This document shows positions 18,649-28,047 of a stretch of DNA of 64,000 nt, piece by piece. The position numbers and the translations under genes were made by a program. This DNA comes from Oxynema aestuarii AP17 (GTDB lineage: Bacteria > Cyanobacteriota > Cyanobacteriia > Cyanobacteriales > Laspinemataceae). The stretch lies in the NCBI RefSeq assembly GCF_012295525.1, contig NZ_CP051167.1:2480001-2544000 (forward strand). The letters are read 5' to 3'. Numbering within the stretch: position 1 is the stretch's first letter; every line of letters begins with the position of its first letter. The notes below the pieces were generated by a model. The model was given only the letters and a program-made list of their open reading frames with translations. It had not been told where the DNA came from and ran no database searches.

Positions 18649-19482
18649 ATGAGCAGTTCCCTAGCCCAAGATGCGATCGCCCTGTTAATCGACCTCGCCA
18701 AACGGGGAGAAATCGACCCGTGGGACGTCCAGGTGATCGAAGTGATCGACCGCTACCTCAGCGAACTGGTCCCGGCGGACGACAGCGATCGCGCCGAACG
18801 AGAAGTCACCTTATCCCAATCGGGACAAGCCTTTCTCTACGCCTCAATGTTAGTTTTGCTCAAAGCCGATAATTTAGCCCGTTCCGAATCTCTCCTCGAC
18901 GAAGAAGGCGTCGGCGAAGAAGAAGTCGAAGAACTCGAAGAACTTTTAGATCCCGAAAGTACCCGACTCCCTCACAAACTCGAACGGCAACTCAAACGAC
19001 GCGCCGTCGCCCCCACCCCCCAAAAACGGCGGGTCACTTTACCCGAGTTAATCGAACAATTACAATTAATGTCCCAGGCGATGGACGATCGCCCCCGCCG
19101 CCGCACCAAGCGCCACGCCAATTCTAAATCGACGGCGAAAGCGGTCCGCGCCATTAGCGAACTCGCCCATCAAGAAAACTTAACCGATATTGCTGCCGCC
19201 CTCGAACAATTTTTAGAAAGCCACTGGCCCCAACTGAGTACCGAATGCGACTGGTTAGAACTCGACGAATTGCTCGAACGCTGGCAACTGTGGCGCGTGA
19301 AAACGGCGGACACGCCTAAAATTCAATCGGAACCGACCGACAACAAACACGATCGCGTCGGGATCTTCTGGGCTTTATTACTGCTTTCGGCTCAATCTAA
19401 GGTGGAATTGGAGCAAGAAGAGTTTTACCGCGATTTAAAAATTAAAAGTCTCGATGGCGCGATCGCACTCGAAGCGATCTAA
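18649..19482 (+). CDS. scpA: Segregation and condensation protein A
   Basis: 277 residues. The kleisin N-terminus IALLIDLAKRGEIDPWDVQVIEVIDRYL and the block SQSGQAFLYASMLVLLKADNLARSE are typical of ScpA. The C-terminal winged-helix part contains VGIFWALLLLSAQSKVELEQEEFYRDL. ScpA bridges the SMC heads with ScpB in the chromosome-condensing complex. scpB and smc are not in this window. A GAGATC sequence near the ATG is only a weak ribosome-binding site. Confidence 0.92.
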   Translation: MSSSLAQDAIALLIDLAKRGEIDPWDVQVIEVIDRYLSELVPADDSDRAEREVTLSQSGQAFLYASMLVLLKADNLARSESLLDEEGVGEEEVEELEELLDPESTRLPHKLERQLKRRAVAPTPQKRRVTLPELIEQLQLMSQAMDDRPRRRTKRHANSKSTAKAVRAISELAHQENLTDIAAALEQFLESHWPQLSTECDWLELDELLERWQLWRVKTADTPKIQSEPTDNKHDRVGIFWALLLLSAQSKVELEQEEFYRDLKIKSLDGAIALEAI

Positions 19483-19649
19483 GCTCTCCCCCAACCTCAC
19501 TAAAATGACTCGTTACCGTCTTTAAGCCCAAGCACAACCTGTCTCCAGCCCCCGATTCCCTGCCCAAATCCCCTGATTTGCGGCCAAAGCGAAGTTGAAC
19601 TTAAATTAGATAAAGTTAATCGCCCTACGGTTAAGAGAACTAAAGATCT

Positions 19650-20822
19650 ATGAAAGCCATGATTCTGGCAGCCGGGAAAGGCACTCGTGTCCGTCCCATT
19701 ACGTTCACCATCCCCAAACCCATGATTCCCATCCTGCAAAAACCAGTGATGGAATTTCTCGTCGAACTCCTGCGCCAGCATGGGTTTGAACAAATCATGG
19801 TCAACGTCAGCCACTTGGCTAAGGAAATTGAAGACTATTTCCGCGACGGTCAGCGTTTCGGGGTCGAGATCGCCTATTCTTTCGAGGGACGCATTGTTGA
19901 CGGTCAGCTTGTCGGCGAAGCCCTCGGATCGGCAGGCGGGATGAGACGCATTCAAGATTTTTATCCCTATTTTGACGATACCTTCGTGGTATTGTGCGGC
20001 GATGCTTTGATCGATCTCAACTTAACGGAAGCGGTCAAATGGCACAAGGAAAAGGGGGCGATCGCCACGATCGTCATGAAATCCGTTCCCCGAGAGGAAG
20101 TGTCGAGTTATGGGGTCGTGGTCACCGACGAGGACGGCGCAATTAAGACGTTCCAAGAAAAACCCGCCGTTGACGAAGCCCTCAGTACCGATATCAACAC
20201 CGGGATTTACATTTTTGAGCCGGAAGTACTCGATTACATCCCTTCCGGGCAGCAATTCGATATCGGTGGCGATTTATTTCCCAAACTCGTAGAAATGGGC
20301 GCCCCTTTTTACGGGATTTCGATGGACTTCCAGTGGGTCGATATCGGGAAAGTTCCCGACTACTGGCGGGCCATTCGCGGCGTTCTCCTCGGAGAGATTA
20401 AAAATGTGGCCATTCCCGGAAAAGAAGTTGCGCCGGGAGTTTATACCGGGTTAAATGTAGCAGTTAATTGGGACAAGGTGGACATTAGCGGCCCGGTGTA
20501 CATCGGCGGGATGACCCGCATTGAAGATGGTGCTAAAATTGTCGGTCCGACGGCGATCGGACCGAATTGCTGGATTTCGAGTGGGGCGATGGTCGAAAAC
20601 AGCGTCATTTTTGAATATTCCCGTCTCGGTCCGGGGGTGCGCCTGGTGGATAAATTAGTGTTCGGTCGCTACTGTGTGGATAAAACGGGGGCGGCGATCG
20701 ACGTTCAAGCGGCGGCCCTCGACTGGTTGATTACCGATACCCGTCAAACTCCCCCGTCGCAACCGCCGATCGAACGTCAGGCGATCGCCGATCTGCTCGG
20801 AAGTGAGGGCAACGGTTCTTAA
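19650..20822 (+). CDS. NDP-sugar pyrophosphorylase (mannose-1-phosphate guanylyltransferase type)
   Basis: 390 residues. The nucleotidyltransferase domain (about 1-235) starts MKAMILAAGKGTRVRPIT, with the conserved KPMIPI, VLCGDALIDLNL, FQEKP and WVDIGKVPDYW. A left-handed beta-helix (about 250-350) follows, with hexapeptide-type turns around VYIGGMTRIEDGAKIVGPTA. Such enzymes make GDP-mannose, dTDP-glucose or UDP-glucose; the nucleotide and sugar cannot be fixed from sequence alone. It follows scpA on the same strand, an order I recall in other cyanobacteria. A hairpin lies downstream. Confidence 0.85.
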   Translation: MKAMILAAGKGTRVRPITFTIPKPMIPILQKPVMEFLVELLRQHGFEQIMVNVSHLAKEIEDYFRDGQRFGVEIAYSFEGRIVDGQLVGEALGSAGGMRRIQDFYPYFDDTFVVLCGDALIDLNLTEAVKWHKEKGAIATIVMKSVPREEVSSYGVVVTDEDGAIKTFQEKPAVDEALSTDINTGIYIFEPEVLDYIPSGQQFDIGGDLFPKLVEMGAPFYGISMDFQWVDIGKVPDYWRAIRGVLLGEIKNVAIPGKEVAPGVYTGLNVAVNWDKVDISGPVYIGGMTRIEDGAKIVGPTAIGPNCWISSGAMVENSVIFEYSRLGPGVRLVDKLVFGRYCVDKTGAAIDVQAAALDWLITDTRQTPPSQPPIERQAIADLLGSEGNGS

Positions 20823-21000
20823 AAGCGGTTCCCGCAAGTTCTCCGAGTCCCCGTCCATTTCTTTTTCCTCTATTTTATATTCAGTGCTTGCACGCCGGAG
20901 TATCCTATTACTCTACTGGCCAAGGTACACCCCAGGGAATCGATGCGGTACGGACGGGGAAAGGACAGGTTATGCCATTTTTCAACAATCGCGATCGCGA

Positions 21001-21041
21001 GGGAGGGTAGGGAAACAGCACTACACGGTTCCTACCCTCCC
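21001..21041 (+). terminator. GC-rich hairpin
   Basis: GGGAGGGTAGG (21001-21011) pairs with CCTACCCTCCC (21031-21041). The 11-bp stem stands between the pyrophosphorylase and rhomboid genes and probably ends the upstream transcript, although no T run follows. Confidence 0.5.
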
Positions 21042-21107
21042 TGCATTTCCATCGAGGTTTTAAGATCCTCTAAACTCTAAAATTCCTTAACCCCGATTCC
21101 CGAACCC

Positions 21108-22685
21108 ATGACTTTTCATCCTTGGATGGTCTTGCTTGTCTGCAATTGGTGCGTAGCGATCGCCTTCGCCATCTTACTCTTAAACTTTTATAAACAAATT
21201 CAAAGTTGGTTAACTGTTATCTTTAGCATCTTAACATTAACCTTTATTTTGTTTTTTATTTCGCCAAATTTGGCGATTATTGTTAGCACAATTTTATGGT
21301 TTTTATTTTTATTTCTTCCAGTTTTTGGGCTTTACTGGATTCAGTTTCTCATGTTTCGCGGATCTTACGATCGCGCCCGCCAGTTAGCGGCGATCGTGCG
21401 CTGGTTACATCCGGCAGATGGATTAGTAGAACTTCCCCATTTATTAAAAGCATTAACCTTAGCACAAAGGGGAAATATTGAGGAAGCGGGCAATATTTTT
21501 AAATCCTATCAAACTTCAGAAACTGCCATTGGTAGGACTGTAACAGCCCTATTTTATGTCACGTCAGACTCCTGGGAAGATCTGTTAATTTGGATTAGAG
21601 AAAATATTTCCGATCGCCAACTGTTCGGAGTCAATAATTTAGTGATTTATTACTTGCGCGCTTTAGGCGAAACGGGCAACATTCACGCTCTACTGCAAGC
21701 GGTAGAACGATTAACACCGGAATTTGAAAAACGTCAAAGTTTAATCCCTTTAGCATTAGCCAGAATGTATGCTTTGGCATTTTGCGGCAAGTCGGACAGT
21801 CTCGGGAGTTTATTCGATCGCCCCTTACGAAGATATCCCAAAAATATCCGCCAATTTTGGATGGGAACGGCTAAGTTAATCGAGGGAAAAGAACAAGAAG
21901 CGCGCCAAATTTTTGATGCTATTCCTCACCAGAGCAATACGAATTTGCAACAGGCGATCGCCCGCCGTTTATCCCGAGATTTTCAAGCAACTTCCGTACA
22001 GTTGAGCGATGGCGATCGCGAGATCTGCGATGGAATTATTACCGCCGTCGAACAAGAAAAACGGTATGGAAGCGCTTTAACCGTTGCCAACAATAGGGCT
22101 TACTGTAGCTATATTTTAATAGGTTTAAACTTAGCAGTTTTTTCCCTGCAGGTTCTGCTGGGAGGCAGCCAAAATATTCCAGTTTTAATTCAGCTTGGCG
22201 CTTTAATTCCCGAGGCGGTCTGGGAGGGTCAGTGGTGGCGTTTGATTGCAGCAAATTTCCTCCATTTTGGCCCCGTTCATCTGATGATGAATGCGATCGG
22301 ACTTTATATTATTGGCGGGTTTGTCGAAAAAACTCTGGGAACGATACGCTATTTTGGGGTTTATTTGAGCAGTGGTATCGCTTCGATGGCGGTGATTACT
22401 ATTTTATCCAGATTTATAGAATTTTCTGCTAAAATCACTGTAGGTGCTTCGGGTTCGGTGATGGGCTTAGTCGGGGCAACGGGAGCCATTTTACTCTGGG
22501 GTTGGCATCGAGAAAAAGCGCGCATTGCTCGTCAACGGTTCCAGCTTGTTTTATTAATGGTTGGCTTGCAAATGGCGTTCGATTTATCTGTGCCTAATAT
22601 TAGTTTTATCGGTCACCTTTCGGGGGTTATTGTTGGATTTTTAATAACTTTAATGTTAATGAAATGGGTTAAGTTACCCGATTGA
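21108..22685 (+). CDS. Rhomboid intramembrane serine protease with helical N-terminal extension
   Basis: 525 residues. The rhomboid domain occupies about 335-525: a helix near 338-352, NFLHFGPVHLMMNAIGLY, the catalytic Ser in GASGSVMGLVGATG (about 446-459) and the catalytic His in FIGHLSGVIVGF (about 502). Before it lie two or three membrane helices (1-80) and about 220 residues of soluble helical repeats (RARQLAAIVRWLHPADGLVELP and later LALARMYALAFCGKSDSL) that look TPR-like. Substrates are unknown. Codons are more AT-rich than in neighbours but HIP1 sites are present, so recent transfer is unlikely. Confidence 0.88.
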   Translation: MTFHPWMVLLVCNWCVAIAFAILLLNFYKQIQSWLTVIFSILTLTFILFFISPNLAIIVSTILWFLFLFLPVFGLYWIQFLMFRGSYDRARQLAAIVRWLHPADGLVELPHLLKALTLAQRGNIEEAGNIFKSYQTSETAIGRTVTALFYVTSDSWEDLLIWIRENISDRQLFGVNNLVIYYLRALGETGNIHALLQAVERLTPEFEKRQSLIPLALARMYALAFCGKSDSLGSLFDRPLRRYPKNIRQFWMGTAKLIEGKEQEARQIFDAIPHQSNTNLQQAIARRLSRDFQATSVQLSDGDREICDGIITAVEQEKRYGSALTVANNRAYCSYILIGLNLAVFSLQVLLGGSQNIPVLIQLGALIPEAVWEGQWWRLIAANFLHFGPVHLMMNAIGLYIIGGFVEKTLGTIRYFGVYLSSGIASMAVITILSRFIEFSAKITVGASGSVMGLVGATGAILLWGWHREKARIARQRFQLVLLMVGLQMAFDLSVPNISFIGHLSGVIVGFLITLMLMKWVKLPD

Positions 22686-22887
22686 TTTTTTAAAAGTGAT
22701 GTTGCGTGGGAAGGGGAAGGAAAAAGAAAGGGGCGATCGCGAGGGGATTGCCCTTACTACTGACGGGGTTTTGATGAGTTCGGCGATCTGAAAAATGGTA
22801 TAAGCTGTTCGTCGTCGAGATGGGTAAGAAATTTTAGCCTGCTGGGAGAGCGATCGTCTCGATCGCTCTTGAAAAACCAGATAAAAA

Positions 22888-24525
22888 CTATTTTTCTAGA
22901 CTTAAGGCTTCGACGACAAACTCCAAGGTTTCGCCTTGAGAACTGCCAAATTTGAGCCGATCGCCCGACTCTAAACGGAGTTCTTGATGGTGAATTTTCT
23001 GCCAACCTCGGGCATTGTGAACTAAGGTGCCGTAACGGGAAAAATCGCGCAAAAAATAACAGGGACGTCCGTCAGTGGCGGAACTGTTGCGGTAGAAAAT
23101 TTCGGCATGACGTTGGGAAACCCAGCGTTCTGGAATCACTAAATCATTTTCCGATCGCCGTCCGACGCTGAGCATTCCATTGCGAATCGGCCAGACTTTG
23201 CCCGTTTTATCCGGCGATCGCAGTAACGCGGTTGCTAAAGGCAATCCCATCGCCGAAGGGGTATTTTCCGGCAATTCAGTAATCAAAGAATCGATCCCGG
23301 CAATCAGTTCGCCGTCGAATTCGGGATGCAAGTAAAGAACGGGTAAAGTCCAGGCAGGTTGATTGAATTTATAAAGTGTGAGAAGCTGTTGGCGCGCGAT
23401 CGCCACGGCCCGATCGATCGGGTTGCGTTCCGCTAAAGCTTGAGCGAAGGCGCGAATAAAACTGAGAGCTTCCGCGTCGGCGATCGAATCGCGCATCGCC
23501 AAAACTGCCGGGACGCCGTGATGGATCAGCACTTCAGCTAAACTGCTACGCGGGGTGGCTTGTTGGTTGTGGCGATCGGGCCAGGCCCCCCAGCAGGCGT
23601 TGAAAACAGCGAGAGTGACCCCACTACGAACCAGGATTTGAGCTAATTCAGTTCCGGTCAGTACCGTATCGGCGTTGAGGCGCAGTTGTCCCCCCGTCGG
23701 ACCGGGAACGCCGTGTCCGGCATAGAAAAAGATATTATATTCCCCCGTTTCGAGCTGTTCGACAGTTTCGCCAACACTCGGTTGAATGAGGGGAGTGACG
23801 TGACAGGGAACGGGAAGCAAGGGCTCGCGATCGCCCGATCGCGCGCTGCGATTTTGCAACACTTCACTCAACGTCGCCGCTTCCGTGTCCAAATCCAGGG
23901 TGGAATTGCCGCCGCTACCTTGCTGCGATTGCGTTTGAGCCCCCAAAACGAGTAGGACTTTTAAACTTTGACGGTTGGGATGTTTGGCGAGGGGATCGAC
24001 ATCGCTGGTGGTACGGCTAAAGCGCAATTGGCGATCGAGGGAAATGGCAGGTTTTCCCGCACGTGGTTGCATGATTTCCCACGGGAGAACCATTAGGTCC
24101 GGATCGCGAATGTCGAGTTGAATTCGCAAGGGACGGTCTTGACCGAGAGCGATCCCGAGACTTTGGGCGAAACTGCGATCGATCGAGCTGGAAAATAACC
24201 ACTGCCACAGATTCAGTCCCAAATGCTGCATTAACCGGGCGCTGTAGCTGGCAGGGGAACTGTCGGAACCGGGGAGGAGGCGATCGAGGGAGTTCAAATG
24301 CGGGTTAATTTTGACGCCGCCGGGTAAGGGCGCGGGTTGTACGGAAAACATTTGCTGCCAACCGTACCAGGTCTGGCTCAACGTTTCGGGCCACGAACGA
24401 TCGTGGTGGACGTAACCACTGGGAGAGGGAGCCTTGAACACCCAGATCGCAAACCGATCGGCGGTTCCGGGGGTTTTTAACGGTGCGATCGCAATCGACA
24501 AACAGGGGATCTCAGACCAAGACAT
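22888..24525 (-). CDS. CHAT protease-domain protein with C-terminal FHA domain
   Basis: 545 residues. The CHAT (caspase-HetF) domain has its catalytic His in NIFFYAGHGVPGPTGGQL (His about 269) and Cys in AVFNACWGAWPD (about 311), followed by GVPAVLAMRDSIAD. A C-terminal FHA domain (about 440-535) shows LSVGRRSENDLVIPERWVSQRHAEI and FLRDFSRYGTLVHNA, with the Arg, Ser-Arg-His and Gly-Thr contacts used to bind phosphothreonine. The protein probably joins a peptidase or peptidase-like switch to Ser/Thr-kinase signalling. No membrane segment. A gene of unknown function lies 143 bases upstream on the same strand. The domain calls are firm; substrate and trigger are unknown. Confidence 0.88.
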   Translation of the reverse strand: MSWSEIPCLSIAIAPLKTPGTADRFAIWVFKAPSPSGYVHHDRSWPETLSQTWYGWQQMFSVQPAPLPGGVKINPHLNSLDRLLPGSDSSPASYSARLMQHLGLNLWQWLFSSSIDRSFAQSLGIALGQDRPLRIQLDIRDPDLMVLPWEIMQPRAGKPAISLDRQLRFSRTTSDVDPLAKHPNRQSLKVLLVLGAQTQSQQGSGGNSTLDLDTEAATLSEVLQNRSARSGDREPLLPVPCHVTPLIQPSVGETVEQLETGEYNIFFYAGHGVPGPTGGQLRLNADTVLTGTELAQILVRSGVTLAVFNACWGAWPDRHNQQATPRSSLAEVLIHHGVPAVLAMRDSIADAEALSFIRAFAQALAERNPIDRAVAIARQQLLTLYKFNQPAWTLPVLYLHPEFDGELIAGIDSLITELPENTPSAMGLPLATALLRSPDKTGKVWPIRNGMLSVGRRSENDLVIPERWVSQRHAEIFYRNSSATDGRPCYFLRDFSRYGTLVHNARGWQKIHHQELRLESGDRLKFGSSQGETLEFVVEALSLEK

Positions 24526-24668
24526 TCAGACGTCAAGCGGATAGCCGTAATGGGGATTGCTTACCAGTCTATCCGGTCTTGGGGGGAGAATACAGCCGTT
24601 GCGATCGCCCTAGACGACACCCTGGCGGGAACTCTTCCCCACGAAAAGCCTCTCTAAGAGCAGGTGAG

Positions 24669-25256
24669 CTATAAGGATTCTTGACGTAACTGCTCGATCG
24701 CATAAACGGCGATCGCCATACTGGCTCGGGCTTTTTCGATCTCCGACAACTCGGACCACTCCCGAGAATCAATCCCCTCGTTCGGTTCGGGTTCCGAACG
24801 CATGGCAAAGGCAAACGGTCTGGCTAAAACTTGCAAATCTTCCGGGGCCCATTGCGGCATCACCCTGGCTACGCAAGCGATTAAGCTATCAGCTAAAGGG
24901 CGAGCGTCGAGATCTTGTCCGCCTGCAACCGAGGCGATCGCATCGAGCCAAACTGTCGGTACGGACTGCCCGAATTTTTGCCGCAACAGCGCTTGTAGTT
25001 TTTCTAACGTTTCGTTAACGGCTGGGGTCGGCGACCAAATCCGCTCTAAATTTTCCATCCACACGCGAGCGCCATCGCTTGCGACTTCCGCCGCTATCGG
25101 CTCTAAATCGCAGCGATCTTCGCATTGCTGCCAATACGATTCCGAGTCCGGATCCGCCGGATTCCACGGATAGGCTCCCTCCGCTTCGGAGAGGGACTCT
25201 AACAAGTCTAGATAAGTTCGAGAATGGGCCGAAAACTCCAGGGGCTGACGGGTCAT
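24669..25256 (-). CDS. Hypothetical protein upstream of CHAT-FHA
   Basis: 195 residues, acidic, no signal or membrane segment. It is predicted to be mostly helical, with WMENLERIWSPTPAVNETLEKLQALL in the middle and EIEKARASMAIAVYAIEQL at the C-terminus. I do not recognise the family. Codon use and GATCG content match neighbours, so it is a real resident gene. The same strand and short gap to the CHAT-FHA gene suggest an operon, and thus perhaps a partner or target of that protein; this is inference. The ATG start follows GAGGAACGTTGAATT, a good ribosome-binding site. Confidence 0.7.
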   Translation of the reverse strand: MTRQPLEFSAHSRTYLDLLESLSEAEGAYPWNPADPDSESYWQQCEDRCDLEPIAAEVASDGARVWMENLERIWSPTPAVNETLEKLQALLRQKFGQSVPTVWLDAIASVAGGQDLDARPLADSLIACVARVMPQWAPEDLQVLARPFAFAMRSEPEPNEGIDSREWSELSEIEKARASMAIAVYAIEQLRQESL

Positions 25257-25479
25257 AATTCAACGTTCCTCCTGAGTCAGGGATTGCATTAGGGTTCGGT
25301 TAGGGCTAGCTACAGCAACAAGACCCTAGGTTCCGCAAGCATCGGTCAGCCATTGTACAATCGAAGGGATCGCAGCAGCGACGGGCGATCGCCCCATCCT
25401 GTCTCGTCTCTACCGGGCGATCGCCGTGCTTTCGCCTATTGCTGTAGAAAATTTCTGTAACCAGCTCGCTTCTATCTTT

Positions 25480-26646
25480 ATGTCCGCTCGCCCGATTTAT
25501 CTCGACTCCCACGCCACCACGCCAACAGACGAGCGCGTGCTTCAGGCGATGCTTCCTTACTTTAGCCAATACTTCGGCAATCCCGCCAGTATCACCCACC
25601 AATACGGCTGGGAAGCCGAAGCTGCCGTCAAACAAGCTCGCGAAACCCTCGCTCGGGCGATCGGCGCCACCCCGGAAGAAATCGTCTTTACCAGTGGCGC
25701 CACCGAAGCCAATAATCTCGCCCTCAAAGGCGTCGCCGAAGCCTACTTTCAAAAAGGACAGCACCTCATTTCCGTCCAAACCGAACATAACGCCGTCCTC
25801 GACCCCTGTCGCTATCTCGAATCCCTCGGCTTCTGTGTCACCTATCTCCCCGTTCGCGACGACGGCATACTCGATCTCGACCGACTGCAAGACGCTTTCC
25901 GCCCCGATACGATCCTCGTCTCCGTGATGGCCGCCAATAACGAAATTGGCGTTTTACAACCCTTGACAAAAATTGGAGAATATTGTAGAGAGCGTGGGGT
26001 AATTTTCCACACCGACGCCGCCCAAGCCTTGGGCAAAATTCCCTTAGACGTGGAAGCGATGCACGTCGATTTGATGTCCCTGACGGCCCACAAACTTTAC
26101 GGCCCTAAAGGAATTGGCGCCCTGTACGTGCGGCGGCGCAATCCCCGGGTTAAACTGGCGCCGCAAATTCACGGCGGCGGACACGAACGGGGATTGCGAT
26201 CGGGGACGTTGTACGCCCCGCAGATCGTCGGTTTTGGCAAAGCAGTGGAGATTGCCCTCGCGGACATGGACGGCGAAACCCGGCGATTGCGAGATCTGCG
26301 ATCGCGCCTCTGGGAACAACTCTCGACCCTGGGGGATATTTACCTGAACGGACATCCGAGCGATCGCCTCCCCGGCAACCTCAACATCAGCATCGCCGGA
26401 GTAGACGGACAAGCCTTATTACTCGGTCTGCAACCCGTCGTCGCCGTTTCCTCCGGTTCCGCCTGCACCTCCGCCAAAATCGAACCCTCCCACGTCCTCG
26501 CCGCCTTGGGGCGATCGCCCGAACTCGCCTACGCCTCGATCCGCTTCGGGATCGGACGCTTCAACACCGAAGCCGAAATCGATCGCGTCGCCGAACACAC
26601 GATCGCCACGGTGCGATCGTTGAGAGAAGTGGCGTTGAAATTTTAG
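25480..26646 (+). CDS. Cysteine desulfurase (IscS/NifS class V aminotransferase)
   Basis: 388 residues from the ATG at 25480, where homologues begin (SARPIYLDSHATTPTDERV); a GTG 18 codons upstream is less likely. PLP-site features are TSGATEANNLA, TDAAQALGKI and the Schiff-base Lys in LTAHKLYGPKGIGALY (about residue 207). The sulfur-carrying Cys lies in SSGSACTSAKIEPSHVL (about 328), the longer-loop group I (IscS-like) type. It releases sulfur from cysteine for Fe-S clusters and tRNA thiolation. It is divergent from the CHAT-FHA operon. Confidence 0.93.
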   Translation: MSARPIYLDSHATTPTDERVLQAMLPYFSQYFGNPASITHQYGWEAEAAVKQARETLARAIGATPEEIVFTSGATEANNLALKGVAEAYFQKGQHLISVQTEHNAVLDPCRYLESLGFCVTYLPVRDDGILDLDRLQDAFRPDTILVSVMAANNEIGVLQPLTKIGEYCRERGVIFHTDAAQALGKIPLDVEAMHVDLMSLTAHKLYGPKGIGALYVRRRNPRVKLAPQIHGGGHERGLRSGTLYAPQIVGFGKAVEIALADMDGETRRLRDLRSRLWEQLSTLGDIYLNGHPSDRLPGNLNISIAGVDGQALLLGLQPVVAVSSGSACTSAKIEPSHVLAALGRSPELAYASIRFGIGRFNTEAEIDRVAEHTIATVRSLREVALKF

Positions 26647-26686
26647 AGGTGAGGATTGCTAGATCCCGAGTCCCTACTCCCCTCGA

Positions 26687-27874
26687 TTACCACTCCACCC
26701 GAGATCGCTCCTCGATCGCCCTTTGGTAAACCGCCTCCGTTTGCTTGGCGATCGTTGCCCAATCGAAACGTCGCGGCAAATCCTCATAGGCATTATCAAT
26801 CAACCACTGCCCGTATTCCGGATTTCGTAAAACCTCCAAAATGCCCCAGGCTAACGAGTCCGGGTTATTCGTTTGCGTGACGATCCCCGTTTTCGTATGT
26901 TGGACCACCTCCGGCAATCCCCCCGTATCCGAGACCACCACCGGAACCCGGGCCGCAAAGCTTTCGAGCACGACGATCCCAAACGGTTCGTACAAACTCG
27001 GAAACACCGCACAATTGGCGATCGCCTGAAAGCGATCGAGATCTTCGTCAGACAGAAACCCAGTAAAGTAACACTTATCCCAAATTCCCAAATCCCACGC
27101 CAACCGCTTGAGGTGGTCCGTATTGCCCCCGCCAATAATGACAAACTTGACTTGACCGTTCATCTGCGCCAAGACTTTCGGCGCCGCATTGAGCAGAACG
27201 GACACCCCTTTTTCGTAACTCATCCGCCCGACGTAATAGACCAACTGTTCGCCATCGCTGGCAAACCGACGGCGGAACGCCACCGCGTCAAACTCGTCGC
27301 GGCGGGGTTTTTTCGACGCCCGAATCCCGTTATAAATCACATCGATTTTATCGGCGGGAATCCCCAAAACGCGCTGGACTTCATCGCGCATGTAGTGACT
27401 GCACACGATCGTCCGCCAGGAATTAAAGCCTAACTCACCTTCTTTAGACGAGATATAGCGGTGTTCGCTGGTGTACAAGCCGTTGTAACGTCCGTATTCC
27501 GTGGCGTGAATCGTGGCAATCAGAGGAATTTTAAACAAGTGCTTGAGGGCGATCGCCGCATCCCCCACCAGCCAATCGTGGGCGTGAATCAAGTCGAACG
27601 GGCCGAGTTCGAGCATCAACTGACCGCCGTGACGCCCTTTCGCTTCGTTCATATTGACGACCCAATGGAAGAAATCGTGACCGTCGGCGACGGGAAGCCG
27701 ATGAATGTGGATGCCTTCAACTACCTCGTAAGCCGGGGCGTTTCCAAAGGCGACGGTAATCAAGTGGATCGAATGACCGAGTTTGACTAATTCGGGATAG
27801 AGTTCGGCAACGTGACGGGCAATTCCCCCGATAATACGCGGCGGAAATTCCCAACTGAGAACGAGGATTTTCAT
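26687..27874 (-). CDS. Glycosyltransferase family 4
   Basis: 395 residues, GT-B fold. N-terminal MKILVLSWEFPPRIIGGIARHV, the middle LIHAHDWLVGDAA, and the C-terminal donor site VYYVGRMSYEKGV plus FPSLYEPFGIVVLESFAA (the E-x7-E motif) mark a retaining GT4 enzyme. The overall sequence resembles cyanobacterial GT4 proteins close to starch-synthase-like and sucrose-related transferases, but donor and acceptor cannot be fixed. No signal peptide, so it is cytoplasmic or peripheral on the membrane. It converges with the desulfurase gene, 40 bases apart. Confidence 0.88.
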   Translation of the reverse strand: MKILVLSWEFPPRIIGGIARHVAELYPELVKLGHSIHLITVAFGNAPAYEVVEGIHIHRLPVADGHDFFHWVVNMNEAKGRHGGQLMLELGPFDLIHAHDWLVGDAAIALKHLFKIPLIATIHATEYGRYNGLYTSEHRYISSKEGELGFNSWRTIVCSHYMRDEVQRVLGIPADKIDVIYNGIRASKKPRRDEFDAVAFRRRFASDGEQLVYYVGRMSYEKGVSVLLNAAPKVLAQMNGQVKFVIIGGGNTDHLKRLAWDLGIWDKCYFTGFLSDEDLDRFQAIANCAVFPSLYEPFGIVVLESFAARVPVVVSDTGGLPEVVQHTKTGIVTQTNNPDSLAWGILEVLRNPEYGQWLIDNAYEDLPRRFDWATIAKQTEAVYQRAIEERSRVEW

Positions 27875-28047
27875 CGGGCGATCGTACAGTCCTTTGCAAA
27901 GTCCATGAGTGATTCATCTCTAATTTTAGAAAGTTTGGCGACAGTGCTAACACTCAACAGGATATTCACGAAGGCGCTAGAGTGGGGACTATCGCTTTTT
28001 GGCGATTTAGGCGGGTTCGATGCCCGCCCCGCAGGGTTCGCGACCGC

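Noticed and set aside
22888-25256. CHAT operon as an anti-phage system
   Set aside because: No gasdermin, TPR-CHAT with Cas7-11, toxin or other defence gene is adjacent; a signalling role fits the FHA domain better.
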